Of a stretch of 64,000 nt of DNA, positions 26,571-40,151 are shown piece after piece. A program made the translations under genes and the position numbers. Source of the stretch: Toxotes chatareus (lineage: Eukaryota > Chordata > Actinopteri > Toxotidae). The notes under the pieces were generated by a model. It was not told where the DNA came from, did no database searches, and worked only from the letters and a program-made list of their open reading frames with translations. Location of the stretch: NCBI GenBank assembly GCA_016801885.1, contig CM028894.1, forward strand, positions 7,695,241 to 7,759,240, given 5' to 3'. Numbering within the stretch: position 1 is the first letter of the stretch; the number at the start of each line of letters is the position of its first letter.

Positions 26571-28284
26571 CGCCACTGTGAAGAACTGGACTGCACTGGA
26601 TTTTACAGACTGAGAAAAGAAAGAAACCTGTTGCACACACTGAAAGAACCATCTGCTCCTAAACTGGTTGGAAGTATACAACAACCATGAGGTCTTAATT
26701 TTATTTTTTCTGTTTGTTTTGAACCTGTGATGATGCCTTAGTGTTGATATCTTATTTTGTATACACAAACTTTTGAATTGTGTTTTTTTAGTGATGAAGT
26801 CTCTTGAAGGAAATATGTGTAACATAATAAAGGGCTCGCAAAGCACCAATTGAATACCTGCTCTTAGGTGTTGTGGCAATTACACAGGATCAAATGGAGA
26901 TCATTACCAAATCATTATGCAGTGCATTCTTCTACCAGGTAGTGTCACTAATGAGTCCAGTGTCCCAGTCTCAGCCAATGTCCAGTTTGACAGATCTTTC
27001 TGTAAACTTTCATTCTCCACCTTCTCATTTTCTCCTTCACACTGTGGTTCCATACGTCTCCCTACTGACCAGTTAGAAACCCATTATTATGGTCAGGCCA
27101 AACAAAATGTATCTACACATGTTCTCACTCTGGTAATGCTCCAAATTGGAGGCAATTAAATGAGGTCTCTCTCCCTGCGGGTGAACGAGTAGGTTAAACA
27201 TGACATGACAGAAATGATTAAACACGAAGAGTAATTAAAGAAGAGCAAAACCGTAGATAATTACTCACTCTTACTAGAAATGGTTTTGTTTGGCAATGTT
27301 TTTGACTTGTTTTTACAGCATTTTAGTATAATGACTTACCTCTGGGACCAAAGATAAATGCAAATAATAAATCTCTGTTTGTTGTTACCTCCTGGAAATC
27401 CCTTGCAGGTGGGGTTCGGTGCTTTAAGACAGCTGCAATTTTGTGAGGGAAGTTAGTAGCAATACAAAACTATTATCATGTCATGTTAAAGCTTCCTCAA
27501 CTAAAAGGAATTTGCAAATACTCTAGGGTTGAGTTATTTCAATCCCAGAATTTTCAGGGATTTCCAGCCAAAATAAGTGCAGGAACCCAGCACCTGTGTG
27601 TGAGTGTGCCGTAGACTACAGTTTGAACTAATACAAAGCCACATTGTCCAAACCGCAATTGTCAGAAATAATGAAGTGTGGCCTTGAAATGTAGTTATTA
27701 GGGTAATAAAATATTCCAAACTTTTCAGCCTGCAGCAATTTCTTCCAGTTACTGTTAATGCCAAAATGGCAGCTTACAGTTCACTTGTGGAGCTAAATCT
27801 TGTTGGAGTAAATCTGCGATGGGAGTGCAGAATCTGTAAAAGCAAGATAAAACGTGCAGCTGGCTCAACGAAAGACTTAACTATGCAAGTCTTTATCGCA
27901 AAAATCTGTATCAGAGGTATCATCAGAGTGCAAAGGATGTTCAGCAGGTGGAAAGTATTACACTGTCTTATCAAAGCCCTCCTGCTGGACTGAGTCAGTT
28001 TTCATTTACAGCACCTTTGGAAACATCTACATAAATTGGAGTGACTACAGTCCTCGTATTATAAAAGACTTTAATGCATACAGCAGGGGTCCAGGGAAGG
28101 GACACACACTCAAATGGCAAAAATCAAGTGTTGACCCATTTTGCCTTTTCAGTGTTTCCCTTATAAAGCAGGTTATTTAGCCTTGAGGGGAAAAATGATG
28201 TGTATTTTGGGATCACTGCAAAGCTGGTAAAATAACAATAAGCTGTGTCAGTTTATACTTTCCACACTGGCACTCACATATTGT

Positions 28285-28460
28285 ATTTAAAGAAATAGTT
28301 TGACATTTTGGGAAATTGTTCTCTTTCTTGCCTAAAATTACACAAGAAGGTCTTTAGCCAGGAGACAGTTAGCTTAGCCAGTCCAACAGTAGCTTGATAT
28401 TTAACAGACAGATCCTGAATGAAACTGGGATGGTGAATAATAAGTACAAAACAGCTCCTC
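28285..28460 (+). repeat. Perciform-type interspersed repeat, plus orientation
   Basis: AAAGAAATAGTTTGACATTT, GGGAAATTGTTCTCTTTCTTG, GCCAGGAGACAGTTAGCTTAG and GAAACTGGGATGG follow the same order as the dispersed repeat found inverted at 23420-23580. The two copies are diverged and truncated differently. Confidence 0.65.
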
Positions 28461-29260
28461 TAACTCTTTAATATGAAATCAGCTGATACCTCTGCTGTTA
28501 AAGGTCATTTCTATTTCAACTGAATTGCTAAAGCTCATAAAAGGTGCTGCCACTGGTTTAAAAACTGTTTTTTTGTCATGTTACAACAGATTTTAAAGGC
28601 AGGCAGAAAACAAAACAAAAAACAAAAATAAAATAAAATAAATGTAAAATGTCATTTTCTCAAATCAGTTCATTTTAGTTTGTTTGTGGTTTGTGTAGCA
28701 GGGCTCCCCCTCATCTCTGTACGTTATTGCTGGTTGGTAGTAGAAGATGTTGTGTTTGAAAATGCTTTGGTCCAAGAAAGACACTGGGAAAGCCTAAAGT
28801 AAAAACACTGAACTGCAGCACACGCTCTGACTGAGCAGGTGAAACATGAAAGCACATGTGCGACTGTCAGCGGTATAACCCAGCACTTTGATCTGTGCTG
28901 TTACACTGTCACCCCGAGGTACATGTGAATGTGGGTGTGACCTTGTGTGGTTACATACATGTGTCCGTGCATGTGAGTGTTGGTCTGATAATAAATACTG
29001 TAATCAGCTGGTATCAGAAGCTCAGATGTGCAAAGTCTCTCTGTTAACTTTGAAGTGGGTTACCTGTTCCATCTGTGAGTGTGTGTGTGTGTGTGTGTAT
29101 GTGTGTTTCCATCACTACAATGAAGATACTTGGAGCATAAAGGGCCTTTTATCATACTCAGAATGAGAGACTGGCACTGTCCGGTCAGTGTGTGTTTGTA
29201 TGTGCATGTGTGTATGAGAGGTCAGCACTGCCTGGTACTCAACTGCAGAAGCCCTATCTT

Positions 29261-29306
<46 letters not shown>
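29261..29306. repeat. Compound microsatellite (TG)10(AG)13
   Basis: A TG run directly abuts an AG run. The open frames on both strands here are repeat artefacts. Confidence 0.95.
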
Positions 29307-32300
29307 CACAAGATTACAAATGAATGACACAAAGACTGATAGAGCAACAAAGAGCAATGACAAAGACAAACAGAGGATTGTACATGTTCCAGTCAGTATC
29401 ATTACCCAAAGTGTCACGTGTTGCCGAAGCCCATTTTGAGCTCTCTGGAGCAAGTCCAACTCAAGTCATTTGACACAAGTATAAGACAGGTCTCAAATCT
29501 GTCAAAGCAAGTCTCAAGTCCTTGGGGACAAGTCCTCGTAAGAAAACAGCACTGTCATTCTGCATCTCAGACTGTGTCGTAACAAATGTCTTTGTGTTTG
29601 CTGGAGACGATACCAGGTGTTTTCAGCTGTTTAAAAAATGTTTTTTTTAAAATGCCATTGCTTTCCCTCCAAAGGTCTCAGTGAGCCAGCTCACAGCCTC
29701 AGCTCATTAACACCACCTTACCAGTGTTATGCCTGTAGCTGTTGTTTACGTACATTAAAAACAGCACATGACGATTTAAGCAGCATGGTCTTGACGGCCA
29801 TTCATTTTCACCCGGACATATACACTCATGATTTCACTAACCCCATCCCCAGCACCTTTATGTAAAATGTGATGTGTGTGTCACTTTCACCTCTACAAAC
29901 AGCATGAGTCATTTTGTTTTTATGGATTCCAAAATGGCTGCAGGCAAATCACAACTGAAATCTGCTTGCATGGAGAGCACGCTATTAATAACTTCCATAC
30001 ACAAATGAAAGCTATTCTCATTCAGGTGAGAAGAAGATGCTGTGAACCAAAAGCCTGTGTTGCAGGTTTTGTTAGTGTTTCGCAACACATTCTCACAACT
30101 TTGTTTATAGCTGAGCAAAACTGCTACATCGAGAGCAGAAGAGCCGAAAAGCTCCCAGAGGCTTTGCTCACATAGAAAAAATGCTACTGAGGTTTAAACA
30201 GAATTACAGGTATGGGCTTTAAAGTTACTGGTTTAGCTCCCACATGTCCATGTACACATAGAAACATGTACAAAACAATACCCTTCATGAACAACTCTTT
30301 GCGTGTATATCCGGACAAACAAGAGCAACCTTTATAAAGTAGGATTAGACATTAAGCTGACTGGTTGTTAAAAACATCACTCTGTGAGTCTCTTTAAGCC
30401 AAGAGATTTAGTAAAGGTGTTCAACCCATAGCTCAAACTATTTCATCTACACTGCAGTTATTCATTTTAAGAACTGGGAAAAGGCAGCGCATAATGTAAT
30501 TGGCATCTTCTGAGGGCTCTCTGTTTCTAGGAACCAAAGAATGAGGAGGTTTGGCTCAATAACTGGTGTCTCGTGTAAACTCTGAGTTTCTAGGAACGAT
30601 TACAGAAAGAAAAATCTATGGGCCGGCTGGTTTGTTTTTAGCCTCTCATTTAGGGATTAACTTGGAATCTATTGGTCAAATAGTCCAACGATCTACACAC
30701 AAGTTAAATGGTGCATTGTGTGCTGGTGAATAGTTACTATACAACCCAAAAATCCCTGAAAGACGGCAGAAGTGTAATTCTAGAAACCACAAAAAAACAA
30801 AATAACTTCTAGGACAGTGTGAGCTGAGATTAGCAGAGTTCCTGGAAACTTGTTCACCAAGAAATCACCAAGAAAAAAACAAGAAGTAAAAGGGCTGATG
30901 TTTTCAGCTTCTAAAGTCCCGAGAAAGGAAAAATGATCCATTATTAGAGAGAAACAGCTCAGTCCCTGAATCCAAAATGAATACTACACAGTAATTGCAT
31001 CCAAAAAACAGTTTATCCATATTGAAAAAATACAACACACACACACACATCATGTAGGTTATACTAGTTTGTTTATCTGCTTTGTTAATAGTTATTATAC
31101 TATTTAAGAGCACATTGGGGAGGAGAGTGTTACAAAAAGATATCAGTGCTGATGGACATTAAGCCATACAATACTTAGCTCAGGAAATTAATGACAACGC
31201 TCCTCAATTCTGTCAACAGTTAACGATTGTAGAAGGCCACAGTCTTGGATGTGATGTGATTAAGTGAGACAGATGTGGGCTAGACGAGCTGCATAACCTG
31301 AATAAAAACTGAAACCATATCTATGGTCCAAAAAACATAAAACTAATTCAGTTTGATTCAAAAAGACAAGTGAATGCACCAAGTTAACGTTTGTCTAAAA
31401 TATAAGAGCCCTTTTTCACCCCTGTGTGACACCCTTAGCATGTATCTGTACAAAATAGGACAAAGGTTTGCTGTGCTTAACGTGTGTGTGTGATGTTCTG
31501 TTCACATACACTTAACATAATGAAATTCCTGCCATTGAGGTGATCATTTTTTGAGGATTATGGGCTTGCAGCAGTGTGTTCAATCACTGTTGACAACCAC
31601 CTTTTCCCCACAGGCCACTGTGTGTTTGAGTATTTGAACAAGAGAGAGGGGAAAAGACACACATTGTTCTTTTATCTGTGGTCCAGAGCTGCTGGTCCGA
31701 TGTGTGTGCCGTATGAGAAACAGGCCACTGAGGAAAAAATATAACAGTTCATGTATAAATTTGTGTCATTTGTGTGTTTGTTTGTGGTAAGTTATATTTG
31801 TGTGTCCACTGCCAGCCTTTTTTCAGTTCCTGAATTTTCCATTAAGGTAGCCTCTGGTTTTCAATGGCTTTCAATGTCTGTTTTCCTTCTTCTCTGCCTG
31901 TCTTTCCCTTTTCCTTCGAGTTTCTGTCTTAAAGTCAACAGCAGCACATTCCTGTGTCACCTCAGTTTTACTTAAGGCCATTCAACCTTATAATCTAATA
32001 AACCTTCATTTTCATTTAAAAACACACAACTGTTGTGTCCTCAACATTTATTTTCCCCTACATTCACACATTTTCAACGCGTACATCAGTCTAAGTCTCT
32101 TTTACATTAAAGTGAGACTGTGTAACCATTGAAAGAAAGAAATACATATTGTTCCTTTAATAAATAAAAAGTTCATAAGAAATAAAACTCAGCCTTGTTC
32201 GAGTCAGTACACTCCAGGGGTTTTGTTGATCCAGTCTCACTGGATCTGGTACGACCAGTAGCTCATGGAGACTAAAGTTAGAAGATAGATTCAGCTCAAC

Positions 32301-33087
32301 TTTAGCAGCATCAATGTTTGTTACTGAGACAATTCATTGACTTGATAACTCTTCTCTGCAAATTACAAGAGATCTTTTCTACTCACCTCTAGTGCTGTGT
32401 GCTGCTGCAGGCAGTTTTGGTTTTATTTGTCCAGGTTTTGAGGAACTCTGTCTCTAACTCTCCTGATGTTACCAGGCCTGTTCCCTATGGCTCCGTGTGA
32501 CAGAGCTTGGGGGTCCCCTGGTTTAGAGACCTGTAAACTCCTAATAGTGGAGCCTCAGTGCTTTACTGGGAACATGTCTGACCTCAGTTAACTTAACAGA
32601 AATACAGCTGAATGTTTTTGTTGAGCAAACAGGCACAAATAGACACAACTCGGTGTGCGTTTACTGTTATTGGTTTGCAGTGGTTAGTCTTTCAAATACA
32701 GCCACAAACTGGGACAAGACTAACACTTAGATAATATTTGTCTGGTTTTCAGTTTGGTGGTTCATTTGGTATTCCAGCATTTTTACAACCTAGATTTGGT
32801 ACAGAGGGAGAATAGAGTGAGAGAAAGAGACAGAGAGACAGACTGAAAGACTGAAAAGTGAGAGAGAGGGAGTGGGGGAGACCAAGATGGGGTGAATAAG
32901 CCGTTTGTTTGTCCCTCTGCTGTCCTCCCTGGCCTTGCTTGGTGCTTGGTGCCTGGCGTCCAGGGTAATTTCCTTTCATAACGACCACTGCCATCCATGC
33001 ATTAGCATTTTCACTGCAGTAGGGGCAACACTTGGTGCCTGAGTGTGTGTGTGCTTGCTCGGTTGGTCACTCGCTACGGGCTTTATT

Positions 33088-33183
33088 ATGCAGGGACTGG
33101 GGAAGACAGAGAGAGGGGAGCAGGGCCGAGACATCGACCTGACATCGCTGAGATCCACCATGCCAGCCAGCGGCCCTCTCCAG
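33088..33183 (+). CDS. ninj2: ninj2 candidate exon 1 (N-terminal 32 residues)
   Basis: The exon encodes MQGLGKTERGEQGRDIDLTS and then LRSTMPASGPLQ, ending in phase 0 on CAG before GTTAGT, an acceptable donor. Exon 2, 18.7 kb downstream, also starts in phase 0 (GGA GGT TCA), so the junction keeps the frame. The RDIDL stretch resembles the ENIDL of the short N-terminus I recall for human NINJ2, and human NINJ2 also has a short variable first exon. The ATG has A at -3. A second in-frame ATG (TMPAS) could be an alternative start. The 5' UTR boundary was not resolved. A GA-rich tract follows the donor. The assignment is inferred from frame, donor and similarity, not from a full match. Confidence 0.6.
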
Positions 33184-35194
33184 GTTAGTGCACCCAAGTG
33201 GACGGAGAAAACTGTGTGGAAAAGAGGGGGGAGACAGGGAGAGAGACAGAGTCAGGTGAGGCCAGAGAGAGAAAGATAGCAAAAGAAAAAAAAAACAAAG
33301 AAGAAAGGAAAAAATCAAGTCGGGCTAAAAAGCAGATGCGTTTCTCTTTCTGTTCAGCAGTGGCCTCCCCCACACCTCTCTCTGCCTTTCAATTACGCTG
33401 TCTCTCTTGGTCCCTATTCCCTCCACTCTTTCATGTCCCTTTCTCTCAGTCTTGGTTGATCTGTAACTCTGAATTGCTGCTCCTGTCTTAGCTTTGCCAC
33501 AGAGCTGTGGTATGTCCTGCCTATGTGAGAGCTGAGGATCAGAGGGTTGCTGTGTGGCTCCCTGGGTTAAGCTGAGTGTCTGTACTCTATTCTGAGACCA
33601 AGAGATGATCGCAACGTCCATCAAATATCAATTAGGGCCTGGGTGAAAAGGCTATTAAAGTCCTCTAATGTAGCTACAGGTCAACAGAACAGGTACTCAC
33701 TAATGCCAAGAAAAAGGGGTCATGGTAGGGCTGGGGACTTGATATATTGTTGTTGAGACAACCCTTTTAACAACACTAGTTTTTTTTTTTTATTATTGCT
33801 TCAGTGTATTCCTTATTAAGGCATATTTTGTTTAATTTTTAAAGGATTTTCATTTTTGCACTTGTTTCTTTATTCAAACAATCTTCTGACTCATCATTCA
33901 CTGAAGTCATGGGGATGCAGAGAGCCTCCCTAACACCGCTGACCTCCCACACACGCACACACACGTACACACACCCTCCCCGGTGACTGTTGCGATTCAT
34001 CTTCTGTATCAGTGTCAGGGCCAGAAGTGTTCCTGCCCATCAACCAGCAGGGCTATCAGTTACTGGTATATTTAGCTACACAGTCTCTAGTGAACAAAGT
34101 GCTATTACTCAAGACAAGCTCTGTGTGTGTATGTGTGTGTCTAAAAAAAAAAAAAGTGTGAGAGTCAATGTGTGTGGCTGTGAGACAGTGACAGATGTGG
34201 AAGAAGAGATAGACTCAGCATTGCTAGTCTCGGTGAAGGTCTGTAAATGAAGTATATCATATGATATTTCGTTTCATCTTGTATGTTGGACATTGGATTG
34301 GATTTATTTCGGGTGTTGTTTCCTGTGTTATTTCCACATTCACACCTTTGGAAATGCATTAAGACAATGGCCGTTGCATTGCACACTGGTCAGGGAGGAA
34401 ATGTGCTTTGTTGTTCTACACTGAAACCTAATGAATCTGCCAGAATTAGGTACATTTTCAGAAAAATTTGTCTTTACTCCTTCCTTCCATTAGATGAAGG
34501 TCATCTTATGGTGTGGTTGTGAATTTTATCCAGTGCTGCTCAGTGAAAATCTTCCGTAAGCAGGACGTCAGTTTTAGTCGAAGGTTATGAATTTAAGTAG
34601 CAGCACAAATACGGTTGTTTACCAGCCTGCTAGCCACCTCTAAATTTACCAGTCATGAATGCTGACTCTGTTCATCTATGTGCCTCCCCCATCCTCACCC
34701 CAACAAAATACATACACACACAGGCTCACAAACCTTCACTATCTGTACCTTTTCATGAGTCACAGTATATAGTAGAGTGTATCTGTGAGGTTGGGGATAA
34801 TATAAAGTCACATAATGTTTGTAAAATACCCTGTTAAGTGTGAACAGTGACTACTCGAACCACAGTCAGCTGCAACAGTAGCCATAGCAGAGGCCTGGTG
34901 TATATTTTCACAGCAAGAATTAAAGTGCTATAAGGACCACCACTACTGTTGGCAGAGCCTGAGGTTTTGCACCCTTAAGCACAGATAAGCTGAGAACCTA
35001 TTGCACCATTTGGCCGCCATCCGCTACTAGCTATGGCAGTAATGTTCATATCATGTGGCATGTGTGGTAGAACATAAATGTTTACATCCACAGATGCCAA
35101 GTCCTCGCCACAACTATTCATCACAGCCCCGGTTGCCTAATCACATGTTGACAGTTGTGTGGAGAGAAACGTGTGATCCTCAGAAAAGCGGAAA

Positions 35195-35195
<1 letters not shown>

Positions 35196-35226
<31 letters not shown>
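35196..35226. repeat. (TG)n microsatellite
   Basis: TG run of about 15 units in the ninj2 intron. Confidence 0.95.
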
Positions 35227-35228
<2 letters not shown>

Positions 35229-37914
35229 ATATTGTATACAGACACACAGTCTGTGTGTCTGTCTGTGTGCACGTGTGTGGGTGGTCAAGTAAGCAAATAA
35301 GTGTTCAAGAAACCACACTCTCAGTACAATACACATCATGTCAACTGGATGTGATACTACACTGCATGCTTCACAACATTATGCATCTCATATGTCTTTA
35401 TGTTGTTTTAACAGCCGCACTGCAACAGGTGTAGTGGTATGTACATGTAACAGTTCTCCTTTAGAATTCCAGCTCTATACTCAGGTGTATTTGTAGTTTT
35501 CCTTATAAACTGAAAACTTATTTCATTATAGTCACTTGAGATTTACAGCCACGTTTGAGACACACGGCTCATTCATATACTTGAACGGTACAACTTCCTG
35601 TTCTTGAAAATGCTGCAGCCGCATTTTCTTTGATCTCGGTGGCTTCACGTGATCTCTTCCTGCTACTACTTTGTTGACAGCAGAAAAAACAATGTTTGGC
35701 CGACAAAAACCCTTTCACCAGCCTTTCTGGAGCTTTTGATCGTATCATATGATCTTCCCTTTAAGTCCTATTGAGTTATGAGCTGGCTTTATGTAATCTA
35801 CTGTCAGATGAATCCCTTGTATGTCAAATAGTCACCCGGGACTTCAAATACTATTTGATACTTTTAGATTCCTGCAACATCTGATTGATATTGAGTAGGT
35901 TTCACAGTTTCTGAGTTCATGACATTTACATAATGCATTCAACATAGCTTCAAATCAAGTCCACAGGGAGGCGTGTAATTTGCTGAAATTGGATTTATGA
36001 GGTTCTCACACGGCGTCTGTGCGAAGCTGCCATGATGAATCTATTTCTATGGTGCGAAGGCTTTACACCTCCAAGTCACTCTCTATGTATAGAGCACAGC
36101 AACAGGGTGTGGAGCACTGACATAGAATTAATAGGAATCACACAGCCTCTCCAAGCATGGCAAGTCATGTTTCAGAGACAGAAACTGCCTCAGAAGAGAA
36201 GAGTTTCTAAGTTTAGTGGTTGAACATCCCCTATCTGTAATAATTTTTTTTTGGACAACACAGTTGAAACTACTAATCCATAAAGTGAAAAAGCCTAAAA
36301 ACAGATGATAGGCCATCGTGTGGTGTAAGTGGTCACCATTTAATGTGCTTTTCTTTTGCTTTTCAACCTGTAGAGGTCAGCGCAGGTGATATTTTCTGGG
36401 TTTTTTTTTTTTTTGACAACTAACAACTAACAATTTTTATTCTCCAACATTTCTGAAAGCACCTGAGCAGGGTGGCTTTTTGGCAAATGTTATTTAAACT
36501 GGAGTCAAGAGTGGGGATATTTTCAGCTGTGGAATCAGTGTGCTAGAAATTTACGACAGCAGGACAGTTGGGAGATCTTAAAATAAACTGCAATGCCTAT
36601 GTGCATGGTAATGACAGAACATGTCACCCAGTGCAGTGATGTGGCTCACTGGTTTTCAGTGTTTGGACAAAAATGAAGGTCAAAGCCACAGAAGAACAAG
36701 CTATGGCAGGTGTTGGATGCACAGATAATACTGGTCAGCTGCATCAATTTATGTTTTTTGAAACTTGGCTTGGACCCTTGAGTGTGATCCTTCACCTATA
36801 ACCAACCCTCTTCACACCCAATCTTTAAGTTGCACAGATATAAAGCATTTCCATCACATTCTAAAAAGAATTTGGCTTCAGATGCTTCAGTTCAACTGAA
36901 AAATATTTCACCTTGCACAAATAATCAAAAAGAGAGAATCTTATTTCTTCTGTAGCTTGAGCAGGTTTTTTTTTTTCTGACTGACACTCCAGCTCCACAA
37001 TGTACCCAGCGGTTCAGCACAGAAACACAGCAGTCCGGTCTCAGTGGTAGGGCGTGAAGCACAAAACGAAAGCTGAAATCACAGCAGCCCTACAAGCATA
37101 ACAGCTATATTTCAGAGACGTGTAAAGTCGTTTCTTCATGTGAACAAGCCTGAACTGGCCACTGAGTGACTTTGGCAAATGCCAGAAGGGCAGGGCCACT
37201 TTAGAGCAAGTCTTGCGTGAAGCTCATAGTAAATGCACCAAGAATAACAGTAGTCATACTAATACCTATGATCATAACAACAGTGTATGTATGCATGTGT
37301 TGTGACAATGGCAACAACTGTATTTAATTGTATTGTCAGGTCTTGTTCCTCCTTTGATGACAAGTTGTTTACAGGAATAGTTTTTCTTTTATCCATCTGT
37401 TTTAGTGTCTGGTGCTGTAGGTCCCTCCATGGCCACCGTCCTTCTCGACTTTGTCCAACTTCTCTCACCTCCCAGAGTACATTGCTGCCTCTCTTTGACA
37501 TTACATGTTTGTGTGTGTGCGTACGTGTGTAACCCCTTCTTGTGCCCCTGCACGGCAAATGCCACATTCTGAGTGTGGGTGTAAAGTACAAGAAAGTGTG
37601 TGTGATTGTTTGCGTGTGCATGTGCATGGGATTCCGGGAAATTTCATCCGAAACCCAACTGAGCCTCATCTTTACATGGCTATTGTTGTGTAACAGGTGT
37701 ACAGTGTAAATTTTGCTTTGCATGTCCAATCTATGGCACATGTATATGTCAGAATCAGCCTTTAAATGTTTTGACAGAAACAGAGCATGTGCTTTTCCAT
37801 TCTAAGATAAGATTAAGTAAGAAGACCTTTAGTGTGATGGCGGATTGGTGTGTGACCACATCAGAATGTGAATGGAGCAGTAGATCATCTACATCCTGCA
37901 CATGCTGACAGTGT

Positions 37915-38075
37915 TGCTGGAAGGGCCTTTGCTCAAGGGCATCTCAGTGGTAGGAGTGAGGAAGAGGAAAGAGCGACCCTTTCATTTCCCAGCCCAGATT
38001 TATCCTCCTGATTCAAGAGGCTAACCTTTGACCTTTTTTCTCACAAGTTAGCTTCTCCATCCTGTACACCTGTAG
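37915..38075 (-). repeat. tRNA-derived SINE-like element, minus orientation
   Basis: The plus-strand text GGGCCTTTGCTCAAGGGCAT, CTCAGTGGTAG, CCCAGCCCAGATTTATCCTC and GGCTAACCTTTGACC followed by CACAAGTTAGCTTCTCCATCC reads, in reverse complement, like a common teleost SINE. In that element a GATGG...GTTAGCTTGTGA head is followed by a B-box and by CTTGAGCAAGG. It is well diverged. Confidence 0.5.
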
Positions 38076-38437
38076 TGTGTAACTGCCTGTACTGACACAC
38101 TTACATCTCGGTGTAACATAGCTGCTGAAATGGAACTTCAACCATGTTTGTGTGAGATTATATTTTTATTTTTTGCGCGTTCTCTCCCAACTCTTTTCAC
38201 CTAGTTGTACATGCTTCTTCCTGTTCAGTTTCTTGTTCTTTCTTGTTCCTCGTGCATTCTTCCTCATCTTCTTCTCTTTTTTCTTGATTACCCTATTCCT
38301 CTTTCCATTTCTCTCTATTCCTCTTCTTCCTCTGTCCAGGGGGGAGTGAGTGTTTACTTTTCATTTCTGGGGGGAAATGACAGCTGACTCAGTTTGAATC
38401 TGAAACAGCTTCACGGGACTAGTGTCTAATTCGCTGC

Positions 38438-38439
<2 letters not shown>

Positions 38440-38472
<33 letters not shown>
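38440..38472. repeat. (TG)n microsatellite
   Basis: TG run of about 16 units in the ninj2 intron. Confidence 0.95.
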
Positions 38473-38477
<5 letters not shown>

Positions 38478-40119
38478 CGTGAAAAGATTTTTAGATGGTG
38501 TGTGTGCAAAAAAAAGTCAAGATGAGTGATACCAGACGATACTTTAGATCCTACCAGATATAAACAATTAGATTATCACACACACACCAGTCTCCCTGTC
38601 TCCTGCTCTGTCTCTGTCGCAAACCCACAATTATGTTGTCACAGAGTGAAACACAGCAGATATAAAGCTAAAGTATTCTCATTACAGACACACAGGTCTG
38701 CTCCTTTACATCCACTTGAGCAGGATTTAAAATCTTTACTCCTGTGTCTAACACTGTTTCCAAACAGTGAAAGACTCATTGTGGGCTCCGCATAATATAT
38801 TTCATAAAGACATTGTTTGTCATATTTACCAAGTGATCATCTGTGAAACCTTGAGCTGATTATTACACATGAAATAAATCACTTGCTGCAGCTTTAGGCC
38901 AAGAGTGTTGTAACACACTTTTGTTCCTCATCCACTTGTTCCAGCCACATTTGCCAAGAAAGAACAGGAAACCCCCTTTTTAGTGCTGAGGCTCCCCTGC
39001 TGGGACACTGTAACTCACAACACTGTGACTCACACGTGCGCACAAACACGCACATACAGATGCACATAAATCACAAATGCACACCAGGCTTATAAATCCA
39101 AGTTCACTGTAAGTCATTCTTTCAAGGCTTTTCACACATTTTCCATGTAGCTCTGTACACACACCCTGCTTATAAAAAATCTTGTAGCTGTTTAATGGTT
39201 TTTACTCAGAATTCATCAGGATTTATTTATTTTCAGAGAATTGTGTGTCGCTTATCATTTGCACATATAGTACAGCTACATTTAACTGCAGTGGTTTGCG
39301 GTGCTGTGCACTTCATTTGAAACTGTAGCTCATAGAGGTGCTGTGCTTGGATAGTAGCCAAACACATATGGAGGCACAGCCACACACATGTGGCCACACA
39401 TTTGTGGAAAAGCATACGCATAAAAATAGACATGAGCACACACAATGTCATAAACACATACAACGTTTTTGAGGCTGCATGCGGTGTACAGTACGGTGCA
39501 TGAGGTCTGTGCGTTAATTGCTCTGAGGCTGACCCTCTCATCTTTTATCTTGGAAGATAAAGTGAATGAACGTATTTCCCAAAATTTGTATTCCTTTAAG
39601 AAACGTGTGAAATGATACAAAACACAGAAAGAGAGGGGGGCAGAGGTAACTTGGCAAGAGACTTGGCAAAAAAAAAAAAAAGGAAAAAGAAAAACTTGGC
39701 AAAAAAATCAAGAAAAAAAATAATTGGAATACAAACAGATACACACACAGAATCTGACCTCTTGTGTTTGTTGACAAAACGTGTTGCTATGCGGCAGGCT
39801 GCTGGCCAGTGTGGAGGATGTGTGTATGAGTGTGTTTATGTTAATTGAGGGGTGATCTAAAGGTAAATACAGACCTCTCTCTATCTCTGTTTTCCTTCTC
39901 TCCAGCACGAGTGTTAGGTCACCGGATCAGACTATGTGTGTGTCTGAACGTTTCTGGTCAGTCTTGTATGTGGGTTCACAAGCGTGTGTGTGTGTGTGTG
40001 TGTACAAACTGTCCAGTCAATGTATGTATATTTGTTTGTGAATGTGTAAAAATGTGGCTTGTTTTGTTGCCAGCATGTGTGTGCATATATGCAAAAGAAT
40101 GCGTGGATGTGCATCATCG

Positions 40120-40151
<32 letters not shown>

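Larger units (their letters stand above)
19936..33087. other. Intergenic region between wnk1 and ninj2
   Basis: No coding exon is supported. The region holds repeats described separately: a palindromic element at 20471-20712, copies of one dispersed repeat at 23420-23580 and 28285-28460, and a repeat with a nuclear-receptor-like motif at 26400-26570. It also has a GTGTGCACAC hairpin at 22437-22467, microsatellites, and poly-A or poly-T runs. Regulatory elements of either divergent gene could lie here, but I cannot identify conserved elements without an alignment. Confidence 0.6.

Noticed and set aside
37259..37741. 160-codon minus-strand frame in ninj2 intron 1
   Set aside because: Low-complexity stretches, no splice-supported context and no recognisable family motif.
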